Shown here: positions 7,219-15,339 of the stretch, piece after piece
Position numbering within the stretch: the stretch's first letter is position 1
Layout: every line of letters starts with the position of its first letter
NCBI GenBank assembly: GCA_902810755.1
Contig: CADDYT010000126.1
Coordinates: forward strand, 1-19,162
Length of the DNA: 19,162 nt
Reading direction: 5' to 3'
From: Chloroflexota bacterium
GTDB taxonomy: Bacteria > Chloroflexota > Ktedonobacteria > Ktedonobacterales > Ktedonobacteraceae
Position numbers and translations under genes: made by a program
The notes under the pieces: model-generated
The model's database searches: none
What the model saw: the letters and a program-made list of their open reading frames with translations, nothing else
Told to the model about the DNA's origin: nothing

Positions 7219-8219
7219 CAGCAAGCTCCCTTCTGGTTGACCTCAGCACGGGTCCGATAAAACTCCACCGTTCGCGCTAAACCCTCATCAATACTCACCT
7301 GTGGCTCAAAGGCAATGAGGTTCTTCAAAAGCGTGATATCCGAGAGGTGGCGGCGCACGTCACCCGGGCGCGGGTCAAGATAGCGAGTGGGTATCTCCCA
7401 ACCCAGAATCTGTTCTATCTTCGTCTTGAGATCAATCATGCTAATCTCCTGACCGGAGCCAATATTCACCACCTGCCCCTGCGCCTGCGAACATTGATAC
7501 AATGCCAGTGCCGCACGCACCGTATCAGTGACATAGATATAATCTCGTGTCTGTTTTCCATCCCCTAAGAGGGTAAACGCACGCCTCTCAAAGGCACAGC
7601 GCAGCAGCGTCGGAATGATACCGGCATATTGCTGATCGTTCTGCCTGGGACCATAATTGTTGAATGGGCGCACGACCAGCGCGTCCACTCCGAAGGTGGC
7701 CGCATACGTCCGCACCAGATGATCGCTGGCGGCTTTGCTGGCAGCGTAGGGCGTGAGAGGTTCAAGTGGATGCTGCTCGCTCATTGGAATCCTTCTGGCC
7801 GAACCATATGCCTCCGATGAGGAGAAATGTACCAGCGTTGCGAAGTGGCCCTCGCGTAATAGCTCACAGAGTATCGAGGTGATGCTGACATTGGTATCGA
7901 AGCAGAATTTTGGTCGCTCCAACGAGGTAGGAAGAGGAATCACCGCCAGGTCAAACACCACGTCTACAGCATGCAGCCGCCGGAATACATCACGAACGGC
8001 ACGCTCATCAGCCCCATCGACGGCAATAATCTGCAATTCTGGCATCTTATCGCGTGCTTCCTGCAGATTAGCATATCTTCCCAGAAAGAAGTTATCAATG
8101 ATGGTAAGTTTTCCCGCCCCTTCAGCTATCAGAAGATCAACCAGGTGACTGCCAATAAACCCGGCCCCTCCGGTAACTACTACATGTTTTCCTTTTATCG
8201 TTCGTTTTGATAGACCCAT
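7218..8219 (-). CDS. NAD-dependent epimerase/dehydratase (extended SDR, nucleotide-sugar type)
   Basis: Cytoplasmic sugar-nucleotide enzyme of 333 aa. GGAGFIG (17-23) binds NAD, SSSEAYG (133-139) and YAASK (158-162) carry the catalytic Ser, Tyr and Lys, and RPFNNYGPRQ follows at about 184-193. The pattern resembles UDP-sugar 4-epimerases, dTDP-glucose 4,6-dehydratases and UDP-glucuronate decarboxylases, and I cannot separate these by eye. Several in-frame starts reach 8288. I prefer the ATG at 8219 because GAGGA lies 8 nt upstream and the protein then starts close to the Rossmann fold; the ATG at 8234 has its GGAGG directly adjacent with no spacer. This is the first gene of the second minus-strand run, whose promoter should lie in the divergent gap to the methyltransferase. 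Confidence 0.9.
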   Translation of the reverse strand: MGLSKRTIKGKHVVVTGGAGFIGSHLVDLLIAEGAGKLTIIDNFFLGRYANLQEARDKMPELQIIAVDGADERAVRDVFRRLHAVDVVFDLAVIPLPTSLERPKFCFDTNVSITSILCELLREGHFATLVHFSSSEAYGSARRIPMSEQHPLEPLTPYAASKAASDHLVRTYAATFGVDALVVRPFNNYGPRQNDQQYAGIIPTLLRCAFERRAFTLLGDGKQTRDYIYVTDTVRAALALYQCSQAQGQVVNIGSGQEISMIDLKTKIEQILGWEIPTRYLDPRPGDVRRHLSDITLLKNLIAFEPQVSIDEGLARTVEFYRTRAEVNQKGAC

Positions 8220-8417
8220 CAACGTATTCCTCATCCTCCAACGTGAGACTTCATAGCAGAATGATATTCTTGCTTCATCACCGGACACTGCATCTGCCGT
8301 GCAGAGAGGTTTCTGTCACAGCCCCTACAATACATGATACTGCCGATGCCAAATGGGCCGTCTCACCTCATCATTTGTACGCACGAGTATACTGGATTGA
8401 AAAAAGAGGTGATATGC
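8220..8417. promoter_or_regulatory. Divergent intergenic region with weak candidate promoter
   Basis: This 198-nt gap separates the diverging SDR and methyltransferase genes and must hold their promoters unless they are read from further away. On the plus strand TATACT (8388-8393) is a good -10 box, with a start expected near 8400, but no -35 box is visible at a normal distance. On the minus strand TATCAT near 8265 is a poor candidate. I see no hairpin terminator, RNA element or operator. Confidence 0.35.
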
Positions 8418-9146
8418 ATGGAACGGATAACGATAACCTTTGAGCAGGAACTTGCGCGCATTCAGAAGGAATATACCTGTCGGGCTAGCTGCGAAGCATT
8501 TGCTGCACGCTATAGCCTGTTTAACGAGGCGACGCTACTCCAGCTTCACAGCATAGAGCGCAACTTACTTGCTTTGCTCAAACAGCATAGATTTACTGAT
8601 TTAGCGGATAAAAAGATTCTGGATATAGGTTGCGGCACAGGTATGCATCTCCAACGCTTCCTCGCCTACGGCGCGCAGGCGGGCAATCTTGTCGGTATCG
8701 ATCTTATGCCTGAACGAGTGGCCCTTGCAAGGCAGAAGAATCCTGCTATTGACTGGCGGCAGGGAAGCGCGCACGAGCTTCCTTATCCAGATGCGAGCTT
8801 CGACCTGATAACGCTCTTCGTTGTATTTAGCTCCATTCTCAATGAGCCGCTCCGACAACGTATCGCCGCTGAAATCTGGCGAGTCCGCAAGCCAGGAGGG
8901 CTGATCCTCTGCTACGACTTCACCTACTCCAACCCCAGAAATCCCGCTGTCGTCGGCATCCCACGACGACAAATCCGCCATCTCTTCCAGCACCCCGGCG
9001 CACAATTCGATTTCCGACGCATCACACTCGCTCCACCTCTCGCACGGCTCATTGCCCCACGAGCATACGGCCTGGCCAATCTCCTTGAGCAGTTCAAGCT
9101 TCTTAACACTCATATGATCTGTAGCATCAAGCTGGATGATAAATGA
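8418..9146 (+). CDS. Class I SAM-dependent methyltransferase
   Basis: Cytoplasmic methyltransferase of 242 aa, the only plus-strand gene in the window. Motif I, LDIGCGTG (68-75), binds S-adenosylmethionine; VGIDLMPERV (92-101) gives the acidic residue of strand 2. ELPYPDASFDLIT and VRKPGGLILCYDF follow in the usual order, and TLAPPLARL near the C-terminus is a phrase I associate with methyltransferases in polysaccharide clusters. The substrate is probably a sugar or lipid-linked glycan, inferred from context. The ATG at 8418 has GAGGTG (8406-8411) 6 nt upstream; the longer frame from 8334 adds unrelated sequence. The gene ends 20 nt inside the 3' end of the opposing glycosyltransferase gene. 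Confidence 0.9.
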   Translation: MERITITFEQELARIQKEYTCRASCEAFAARYSLFNEATLLQLHSIERNLLALLKQHRFTDLADKKILDIGCGTGMHLQRFLAYGAQAGNLVGIDLMPERVALARQKNPAIDWRQGSAHELPYPDASFDLITLFVVFSSILNEPLRQRIAAEIWRVRKPGGLILCYDFTYSNPRNPAVVGIPRRQIRHLFQHPGAQFDFRRITLAPPLARLIAPRAYGLANLLEQFKLLNTHMICSIKLDDK

Positions 9147-10137
9147 TTGTCCGGTAAAGTTCTTCCAGCCTTCCTGCAAGTACCCGATAGTCGTGATTAG
9201 CTATCACCCATTCTCGCGATTTTTTTCCTAGAGCGATTCCCACTTCTGGATGCTGATAGAGATTTTCAAGGTGCGCATCAATTTCCTCTGCTGTAGAAGC
9301 GCGAAACAGAGGAGGAGGAGTAGGATAAGCATCATCGTAGCGAAATGAGCAGATAACAGGTTTTGCACAACTCATTGCCTGTAATTCTGATATCCCTAAT
9401 GCTCCCAGAGCAAACTGACCAACAATGACATCAGCGGAACAAATTAGCTGCTCTACTTCATGTGAAGCAACAGGAGGAACAAACTCAAAACGATCGCCAT
9501 AGCGCCTTTTATATTCTGTGCGCAACGATCCCCAATCCAACAAACGCACACAAACATGCGGATGACGCCGGATAAAACGCCTTATCCCCTCAATCGCAGT
9601 TTCTGATCCCTTGGTAGAACAGAGGCGGGCGAACAATAAAATAGTCCATATATGCGAGGAAAGCCGATTCTCGGCTTCCACCGGTACAAAACGTTCTATA
9701 TCCAATGGAGCGGGTAAGAACAAAGCACCCGAATGAATCGACTGGACAACAGGCAACAGATCTGGCGTAATACAAAGGACTGCTGCGGCTCGCCGCAAAA
9801 TTGGGGTCAGCAGCGAACGAAAGAAAGGCTGCTGCAAGCGATAGCGCACATCGCTGCCATGACATTCCACAATATAGGGGATACGACTGACTAAACCCAG
9901 TATCCCGTAGCTGGCCCAGTGGATATGAGCAAGATCAAAGTATGTTGCATCAAGACGCCCCACGACTTGCCGTAAATCGAATAGCCTTGCAGGCATCAAG
10001 GCCAGCTTAAGAGGCAAGATACTGTTACCCCCGCTCAGATCTGGCTCATACAGATGGATCAAATGGCCCTGACTGGCAAAATACTTTCCATAGGTTTCCG
10101 CAACCTGGTTAATACCGTGTACGTACAGAATACGCAT
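9127..10137 (-). CDS. GT4-family glycosyltransferase
   Basis: Cytoplasmic or membrane-associated GT-B glycosyltransferase of 336 aa that likely adds one sugar to the lipid-linked repeat unit. The N-terminal half shows MRILYVHGINQVAETYG, HIHWASYG (71-78) and HGSD (93-96); the donor half shows LLFARLCSTKGSETAIEGI and GALGISELQAM. In the EX7E position the second Glu is Glu251, while the first is Ala243. I chose the ATG at 10137 because GAAGGG lies about 5 nt upstream and the protein then begins at the first Rossmann strand. A 53-nt gap separates it from the preceding GT gene. Donor and acceptor cannot be predicted. Confidence 0.88.
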   Translation of the reverse strand: MRILYVHGINQVAETYGKYFASQGHLIHLYEPDLSGGNSILPLKLALMPARLFDLRQVVGRLDATYFDLAHIHWASYGILGLVSRIPYIVECHGSDVRYRLQQPFFRSLLTPILRRAAAVLCITPDLLPVVQSIHSGALFLPAPLDIERFVPVEAENRLSSHIWTILLFARLCSTKGSETAIEGIRRFIRRHPHVCVRLLDWGSLRTEYKRRYGDRFEFVPPVASHEVEQLICSADVIVGQFALGALGISELQAMSCAKPVICSFRYDDAYPTPPPLFRASTAEEIDAHLENLYQHPEVGIALGKKSREWVIANHDYRVLAGRLEELYRTIIYHPA

Positions 10138-10190
10138 ACTAGCCCTTCCCCCGCCGTCAAGCAAGCCCACCTGGAAACGCTCAGATATTC

Positions 10191-11426
10191 CTATTTCGCT
10201 TCTTTCTTCCAGATACCCTGGTAGAAGCTAACGAGTCGCTCGCTTTCTTTCTCCCAGTTCAACTCTTGTCGGCAAGCAGCCAGAGCATTGTTTTGCATAC
10301 CGATAAGGGTATCGTAGTCATTGAGCATTCCACTGATAGCTGCCGCAACATCTTCGGGTACAAGAGAATATACTACCTTTCCAACATTATGAGTTTCAAC
10401 AAGACTGGCAACCGCGTCCAATGGCGTAGCCAGTACCGGCACATCCGCCATCAAATACTCAAAGAGTTTGTTGGGCAAACACCACTGAATATTAGCAGAA
10501 TACTCAGGGGAGTAGAGAATCAAGCCGATATCGGCTGATGCCGTCCATGTCAGGAGTTCCGCGTAAGGAACAGGTGGCAATATTTTGACGCAATCGACAA
10601 CTCCCTCCTCTGCGATAAGCACTTCCAGTTGCCTCTGTGTAGTTCCAACATTTTTCCCCATAAGAACAATTACTATCCCTTGCTCCAGAAATTTCGCAGC
10701 ACGCACCAACTGCTCCAGCCCTCGATCTGGCTGCAAATTCCCTTGGTAAAGAGCAATCCGTACATCTGAGCGAAGCTCCAGCACCTGCCTCAACCTATCA
10801 CTTTTGGAAATAACTTGATACGCCGGAATATTGCGCACCAGGACGACCTTCTTTGCACGATATGAGCGGTAAATTACCTGCTCTATCGGAGCAGAAACAG
10901 TGATGACTCCCGTACAGCGTGAGATCATATGCGCCAGTAGCCATATCAGGATTACAGTGAACCAGTTCTTTTGTTCCTCCAACCCGTGCAAGGGCAACTC
11001 ATGAGCGTCAAATACCAGAGGCTTATGGTGCCAACGTGCCGCAATATAACAGGCAGGCAATGCGCTCACATCATGCGCGTGATAAATATCCGCAGGCATG
11101 TGCATCAACACGAAAGTACCGCAGAGCATCTTCTGAAGCGTTCTGATAAGACGCAAGAGCTTAAAATGCACCGGGATAAGCCAGTGGGGTTCGATAATAT
11201 GCCGTACATGGATGCCACTGATATCTTCTTCAACAGGGCAATCAAGATCACTTTCAACATCTACAACTGAAACGGCATATCCCGCTGCTGAAAGTGTCCT
11301 GGCCTCCCGTAACACGCGAATATCTGTGCGAACCACACCGCACACATACATACATACCTTGACCGACTCAGCTAACGCAGGCACATCTCTTTTTGCTGAG
11401 AGGCTCGCATGAGCAGATACATCCAT
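10191..11426 (-). CDS. GT4-family glycosyltransferase
   Basis: GT-B glycosyltransferase of 411 aa. VCMYVCGVVRTDIRVLREA (24-42) forms the first strand and loop, HAHD (116-119) and FDAHELPLH (139-147) lie in the acceptor half, and YQGNLQPDRGLEQLVRA plus PNKLFEYLMA (318-327) mark the nucleotide-sugar half. A hydrophobic stretch at about 156-168 may help it bind the membrane. The first 20 residues before the fold are poorly conserved in appearance. The ATG at 11426 follows the flippase stop by one base, and GGAGG inside the flippase 3' end sits 10 nt upstream, so the two genes are coupled. The sugar transferred is unknown. Confidence 0.88.
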   Translation of the reverse strand: MDVSAHASLSAKRDVPALAESVKVCMYVCGVVRTDIRVLREARTLSAAGYAVSVVDVESDLDCPVEEDISGIHVRHIIEPHWLIPVHFKLLRLIRTLQKMLCGTFVLMHMPADIYHAHDVSALPACYIAARWHHKPLVFDAHELPLHGLEEQKNWFTVILIWLLAHMISRCTGVITVSAPIEQVIYRSYRAKKVVLVRNIPAYQVISKSDRLRQVLELRSDVRIALYQGNLQPDRGLEQLVRAAKFLEQGIVIVLMGKNVGTTQRQLEVLIAEEGVVDCVKILPPVPYAELLTWTASADIGLILYSPEYSANIQWCLPNKLFEYLMADVPVLATPLDAVASLVETHNVGKVVYSLVPEDVAAAISGMLNDYDTLIGMQNNALAACRQELNWEKESERLVSFYQGIWKKEAK

Positions 11427-11427
11427 A

Positions 11428-13071
11428 CTACTTCATCCTCCACCACGAAAAGTTCGCTTTTCTAAGTGCAGACAACCATCCCCCGGCTAGAGCCAGACCT
11501 GCACCAAAACAAAGCCATATAGCCAACAAGACGGCCCAGGTAAGATATTCCCCCATACCTTGAACAAAGAAATTACTCGCGATATAGACCGCTACCCCTA
11601 CTCCCAGTGAGAAAATGAAAAAACCAATTTCGTAGGGAATAGGATAGATGCGCTGATTCACAATACAGGCAATGCAAGCAAGTAGCGCATATGCCAGAAG
11701 CGTTGATAAAGCGGCACCTGTAGAGCCATAGAAGGGAATCAAGATTAAATTCAATGCAACATTAACAAAGGCAGCGATACCAGTGAAAAGCACAGCAAAC
11801 CATGTTTTTCGTTTGAGAGCAATTCCCGTTGTGAACATGTTATAGATACCATAAAACATGGTGGACAGAGCAATAATGGGAATAATTGGGGCAGCAGCAT
11901 GATAGGCAGGAGGAAAGAAAATATAAAGGGTGAAGGTACTCACCAGGGAGAGGCCATAGGTAGCAATAAGCAACACAATACTATACCAGCGAAAGATCAG
12001 CCGAAAGATTTGAGGAGCATTCTCTTTTCTGCCAATCTTATACATAGCTGATGGCCAGGCCAGTGAAAATGGAGAGAGGACTACAATACTCACTATCCCA
12101 CCGAGGCTATAGGCAACTGCGTAGCTTGCCGTTTGAGAAAGAGAGCCTAGCCGACCTAATAGTAAGCGATCGGAGAGTTGTAAAACCCATGCAGAGATAA
12201 AGTTCGAGACATTGGGTAATCCAAAGCCGAGCAATCCCTTTGCAACATCGACACGGAGGCGCAGCCCCGCCTGCAAGATGATGACCGGTAATGTGCAAAG
12301 CACTACACCGGCATAGCCCAATGCCGTTGCCATAAGCGAACCAACAATCCCTGCATGAAGACTACCCACCAGAAAAATATTCGCCCCCAGAGAGATGAGC
12401 AAATTGACGATAGAGAGCAGAGAAAACTGTAATGCCCGATTTTCTGCACGTAGCCATGCGAAACCAGGTACCGTAAGATTCTGGAGCAGGATAATCAGCC
12501 CGGTAAGCTTCAGAGAATCACCCAACGCGGGTGAATTAAAAAGCAAGAATGAGAACCAGGAAGCAATACCTACGAACAGCAGGGCAGTTGGCAGAGATAA
12601 GAGGAGTAATAGAATAACTACTGTCGAAAGAACAGCATCCCGGTCTTCCCGAGATTCATAATCATAGTTGTACGAGCGAAAAAAAGCAGAGCTAAGGCCG
12701 AGTTGGGTGATTCCTGCCACCAGAGCAATAGTTGTATTCAATACCGCAAGTACCCCATAGTCATTATGAGACAGATGCCGCGTTAAGAATGGAGCGAGTA
12801 CCAGCGAAACCAGAGGAGAGGCCAGAGAAGATAGAATATAAATCCCTGAGCTTTTGATCAAATGGCGTAGATACAACACATAGCTCTCAGAACTTCTTAC
12901 TTCACTTCCCGATCCCGATGTTGAAACTACCCCACCTGACAATGCAGGCATAATCCATGTAACCTGCTCTTCAATGGGCAATCCTCCTACGGCATCAGAA
13001 TATATTGATTGGGAGGAATTAAATATAACCGGAAGCTGAACCTCAGTAGGGTATTTATCAACTGGTATCAT
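11428..13071 (-). CDS. Wzx-like polysaccharide flippase (MOP superfamily)
   Basis: Integral membrane protein of 547 aa that should move the lipid-linked repeat unit across the cytoplasmic membrane. After a hydrophilic N-terminal stretch of about 70 residues come roughly 13-14 hydrophobic helices. The first carries the family-like arrangement SPLVSLVLAPFLTRHLS followed by NDYGVLAVLNT, typical of RfbX/Wzx proteins. The chain is longer than the usual 420-480 residues mainly because of the N-terminal extension. The ATG at 13071 shares its A with the stop of the polymerase gene (TAATG), and AAGGAGGT lies only about 2 nt away, unusually close. An alternative ATG at 12951 has no good ribosome site. 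Translational coupling to the polymerase is likely. Confidence 0.9.
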   Translation of the reverse strand: MIPVDKYPTEVQLPVIFNSSQSIYSDAVGGLPIEEQVTWIMPALSGGVVSTSGSGSEVRSSESYVLYLRHLIKSSGIYILSSLASPLVSLVLAPFLTRHLSHNDYGVLAVLNTTIALVAGITQLGLSSAFFRSYNYDYESREDRDAVLSTVVILLLLLSLPTALLFVGIASWFSFLLFNSPALGDSLKLTGLIILLQNLTVPGFAWLRAENRALQFSLLSIVNLLISLGANIFLVGSLHAGIVGSLMATALGYAGVVLCTLPVIILQAGLRLRVDVAKGLLGFGLPNVSNFISAWVLQLSDRLLLGRLGSLSQTASYAVAYSLGGIVSIVVLSPFSLAWPSAMYKIGRKENAPQIFRLIFRWYSIVLLIATYGLSLVSTFTLYIFFPPAYHAAAPIIPIIALSTMFYGIYNMFTTGIALKRKTWFAVLFTGIAAFVNVALNLILIPFYGSTGAALSTLLAYALLACIACIVNQRIYPIPYEIGFFIFSLGVGVAVYIASNFFVQGMGEYLTWAVLLAIWLCFGAGLALAGGWLSALRKANFSWWRMK

Positions 13072-14528
13072 TACCTCCTTCCTCCCTCAGATGTATCATC
13101 AACCTTTACCTGTTCTATACTCACGAAGCGAGAAGCCATAGCTCCCAAAACCAGCCACCCAATTGCCGCCAGTGGTGGCAGTGTCCAGGCATTCACACTC
13201 AAGCTATTGATACTCAACGCAACCACAGCAGCAAGTCCTCCACTCAACAGTACGCGCAGACGAACTTCGCCAGACTTCCAGTTCCGCCAGGCTTGCCAGA
13301 AAGCAAACAGCAAAAGAGCTAGAAATAAGAATAGAACCGGAAGCCCTCCCATCGCACCTAATTCCAGGTATGAGTTATGGGGATGCGCCAGCGGACGATA
13401 CTGCGCCGGTACCCGATACGTCTCAGCGCCTTGCAAATACACTGATAATCCCAGACCAAGCCCTGTAAGCGGGAAGGCTTGAATGACCTGGATAGCAGTT
13501 TGCCACGCGCCGAGACGCAATAATAAGGTCGATGGATTTGCCAGTCGATTGAGCAGTATATTTACCTCCGAAGGGAAAAGCGCCATCACCAGTAGACCAA
13601 CAATAAGCACAAGCGAGGGAATCAGAACTCGATAACGGCCACGGCCCGCAAAGAGTACGAAAGCCATCATTCCTCCTAAAGCCGCTATCCAGGCTCCCAG
13701 CGTATAGGTAAAAAGGAGGGCGAGCATCATGAGAAAAATCTCGACAAGATAAAGGAACTTGCCGAGAAAAGATTTACTTTGAGCAAAAAGACCTATCGGG
13801 AAAAAAAGCATTATGGCAAAAAACGCCCCGTTCCAATCAGGATTGAGGAGCAGCGATCCTGTACGACTGGTATGAGCATTCAGAATTTGAAAATCGGATA
13901 CCTGTGTCAGATATGTACTAAGATGTCCTGTCTGGAATACAAATACGCCAGTTGTCGCCTGGATAATGGTATGAATTGCAAACAGCGATCCAACAAAAGC
14001 AAGCATCTTGAAAAGAGTAGCCAGACGTTCCTGATGAGTTGTGATAACCATGCCCAACCAGAACATCAACAATGCTCCCAAGATTATATTAGGGTAGTAG
14101 TAAGCAGCATCGGTATGCGAAACAGCCCCTCTGTCTGCCGGGGAGATAGCTACCAGCAAAAACAGCCCCCAGAGCCATAATGCGCGAGGCTGCGTCCAGG
14201 GATGTTGTGGTGAGCGAAAGAGGAAGTAGATCACGAGCAGCGCAAAGGCTAGTAGCTGCCCTATTATGAGATAGCCCATATACCAGTCAAAACAGATATG
14301 CACCACCAGCACAAGCGATACCGTCAGTGGATCCCAGCGCAGAATAATAGATGCGATCATAATGATGGCAATCATAATGGCCAGAATATACGAAATATCC
14401 AGAATTCTAAAAGCGCCTGTCAATAACACAGCTGTGACCACTGCTACCAATGTGAAAGGTATCGTCAAAGAGGGAAGGCTCCATCTATCTGTCGATGCCT
14501 CCCCTGCCTTATAGTCACTTTTTATCAT
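13071..14528 (-). CDS. O-antigen ligase/polymerase-like membrane protein (Wzy type)
   Basis: Polytopic membrane protein of 485 aa with about 11-12 hydrophobic helices. It most likely polymerises repeat units on the outer face of the membrane; a ligase role is the alternative within the same family. The Wzy_C region is recognisable: FPLTGLGLG, then a polar outer loop of about 20 residues leading into HPHNSYLELGAMGG (382-395) before the next helix. The central region about 190-240 is another large polar loop. I prefer the ATG at 14528, which has GGGAG 8 nt upstream; an in-frame ATG at 14543 adds five residues and has a weaker site. It lies between the phosphatase and flippase genes, a standard Wzx/Wzy arrangement. 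Confidence 0.87.
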   Translation of the reverse strand: MIKSDYKAGEASTDRWSLPSLTIPFTLVAVVTAVLLTGAFRILDISYILAIMIAIIMIASIILRWDPLTVSLVLVVHICFDWYMGYLIIGQLLAFALLVIYFLFRSPQHPWTQPRALWLWGLFLLVAISPADRGAVSHTDAAYYYPNIILGALLMFWLGMVITTHQERLATLFKMLAFVGSLFAIHTIIQATTGVFVFQTGHLSTYLTQVSDFQILNAHTSRTGSLLLNPDWNGAFFAIMLFFPIGLFAQSKSFLGKFLYLVEIFLMMLALLFTYTLGAWIAALGGMMAFVLFAGRGRYRVLIPSLVLIVGLLVMALFPSEVNILLNRLANPSTLLLRLGAWQTAIQVIQAFPLTGLGLGLSVYLQGAETYRVPAQYRPLAHPHNSYLELGAMGGLPVLFLFLALLLFAFWQAWRNWKSGEVRLRVLLSGGLAAVVALSINSLSVNAWTLPPLAAIGWLVLGAMASRFVSIEQVKVDDTSEGGRR

Positions 14529-14575
14529 TCCATCTTCTCCCATCCTACCCTGTTAACTGCTTTCTCCAACTTCGC

Positions 14576-15298
14576 TTATGCCTGATACCATTCGTTGCTC
14601 ACAATCACTCGCGGCCATAGTTCGCTTAATTGATGGAGGCGCTGTTGAGGGAGCAGCTTTGCAGCGGCCTGCAAGCCTTGAGCAACGGCAGGGGGGCGTT
14701 TGTGCAGGCCGTGAGCATCTGAACCAAGACAGTGAATCAGTCCCTTCTTCAGTAAGGTTTCCGCGCTGCGTTGGGCCGTTCTGCCCTGCATGCCCACCAG
14801 ACTGCCTGCGGTGATCTGCGCCAGCACGCCCTGTGAAAGTAATGAGGCCAGCTTCTGTGGGTCGCGCTGGATCGCCTGGTAGCGTTCGACGTGGGCGAGG
14901 ACGGGGACGATGCCTGCCGCCCGCAGTTCAAAGATAACGCGCTCCGTTTCCGGCAGCCAGCTCGTGGACCACATTTCCAGCAGCAGGTAGCGACTGCCGT
15001 TGAGGGTGGCAACTCGCCCGCTCTGAATGTCCTCAACCAGTCCTGGCTTAATCAGCACCTCGTGGCCTGGAAAGAGCCGCAGGGGAATACCACGACGCTC
15101 CAGCACCTGCTGCACTTCGTAGACCCGCGCCTGTATCTCCGCCGCTGGATAGCGTGGATATTCGTCGTTATAGTGCGGGGTCGCAATGGCAGCACGAACC
15201 CCTTCCTGCACCAGCACTGTGGCTAACGCAATGGTCTCTTCCATCGTCTCCGGTCCATCGTCCACGCCCGGCAAAATATGTACGTGTGTGTCAATCAT
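14576..15298 (-). CDS. PHP-family tyrosine-protein phosphatase (CpsB/YwqE type)
   Basis: Metal-dependent phosphatase of 240 aa, expected to dephosphorylate the Tyr-rich tail of the BY-kinase encoded two genes upstream. Metal ligands appear in family order: DTHVH (His5, His7), TPHY (His42), GHE (Glu80), LLLEMW (Glu108), LAHVERY (His136) and GSDAHG (Asp194, His196). The length is normal for the family. I chose the ATG at 15298, with GAGGA about 5 nt upstream, over an in-frame GTG at 15310. The gene lies 41 nt after the DUF4012 gene and 47 nt before the polymerase gene. Kinase plus phosphatase normally sets polymer amount and chain length. Confidence 0.93.
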   Translation of the reverse strand: MIDTHVHILPGVDDGPETMEETIALATVLVQEGVRAAIATPHYNDEYPRYPAAEIQARVYEVQQVLERRGIPLRLFPGHEVLIKPGLVEDIQSGRVATLNGSRYLLLEMWSTSWLPETERVIFELRAAGIVPVLAHVERYQAIQRDPQKLASLLSQGVLAQITAGSLVGMQGRTAQRSAETLLKKGLIHCLGSDAHGLHKRPPAVAQGLQAAAKLLPQQRLHQLSELWPRVIVSNEWYQA

Positions 15299-15339
15299 CT
15301 TCGTCCTCACCAGCCTGCCAGCCTGTGCGTGGCCACCTC

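Noticed and set aside
8601..9179. Minus-strand open frame of 192 codons over the methyltransferase, in line with the operon direction
   Set aside because: The plus strand carries clear SAM-binding motifs and a good ribosome site; the minus-strand product shows no motif or fold pattern.
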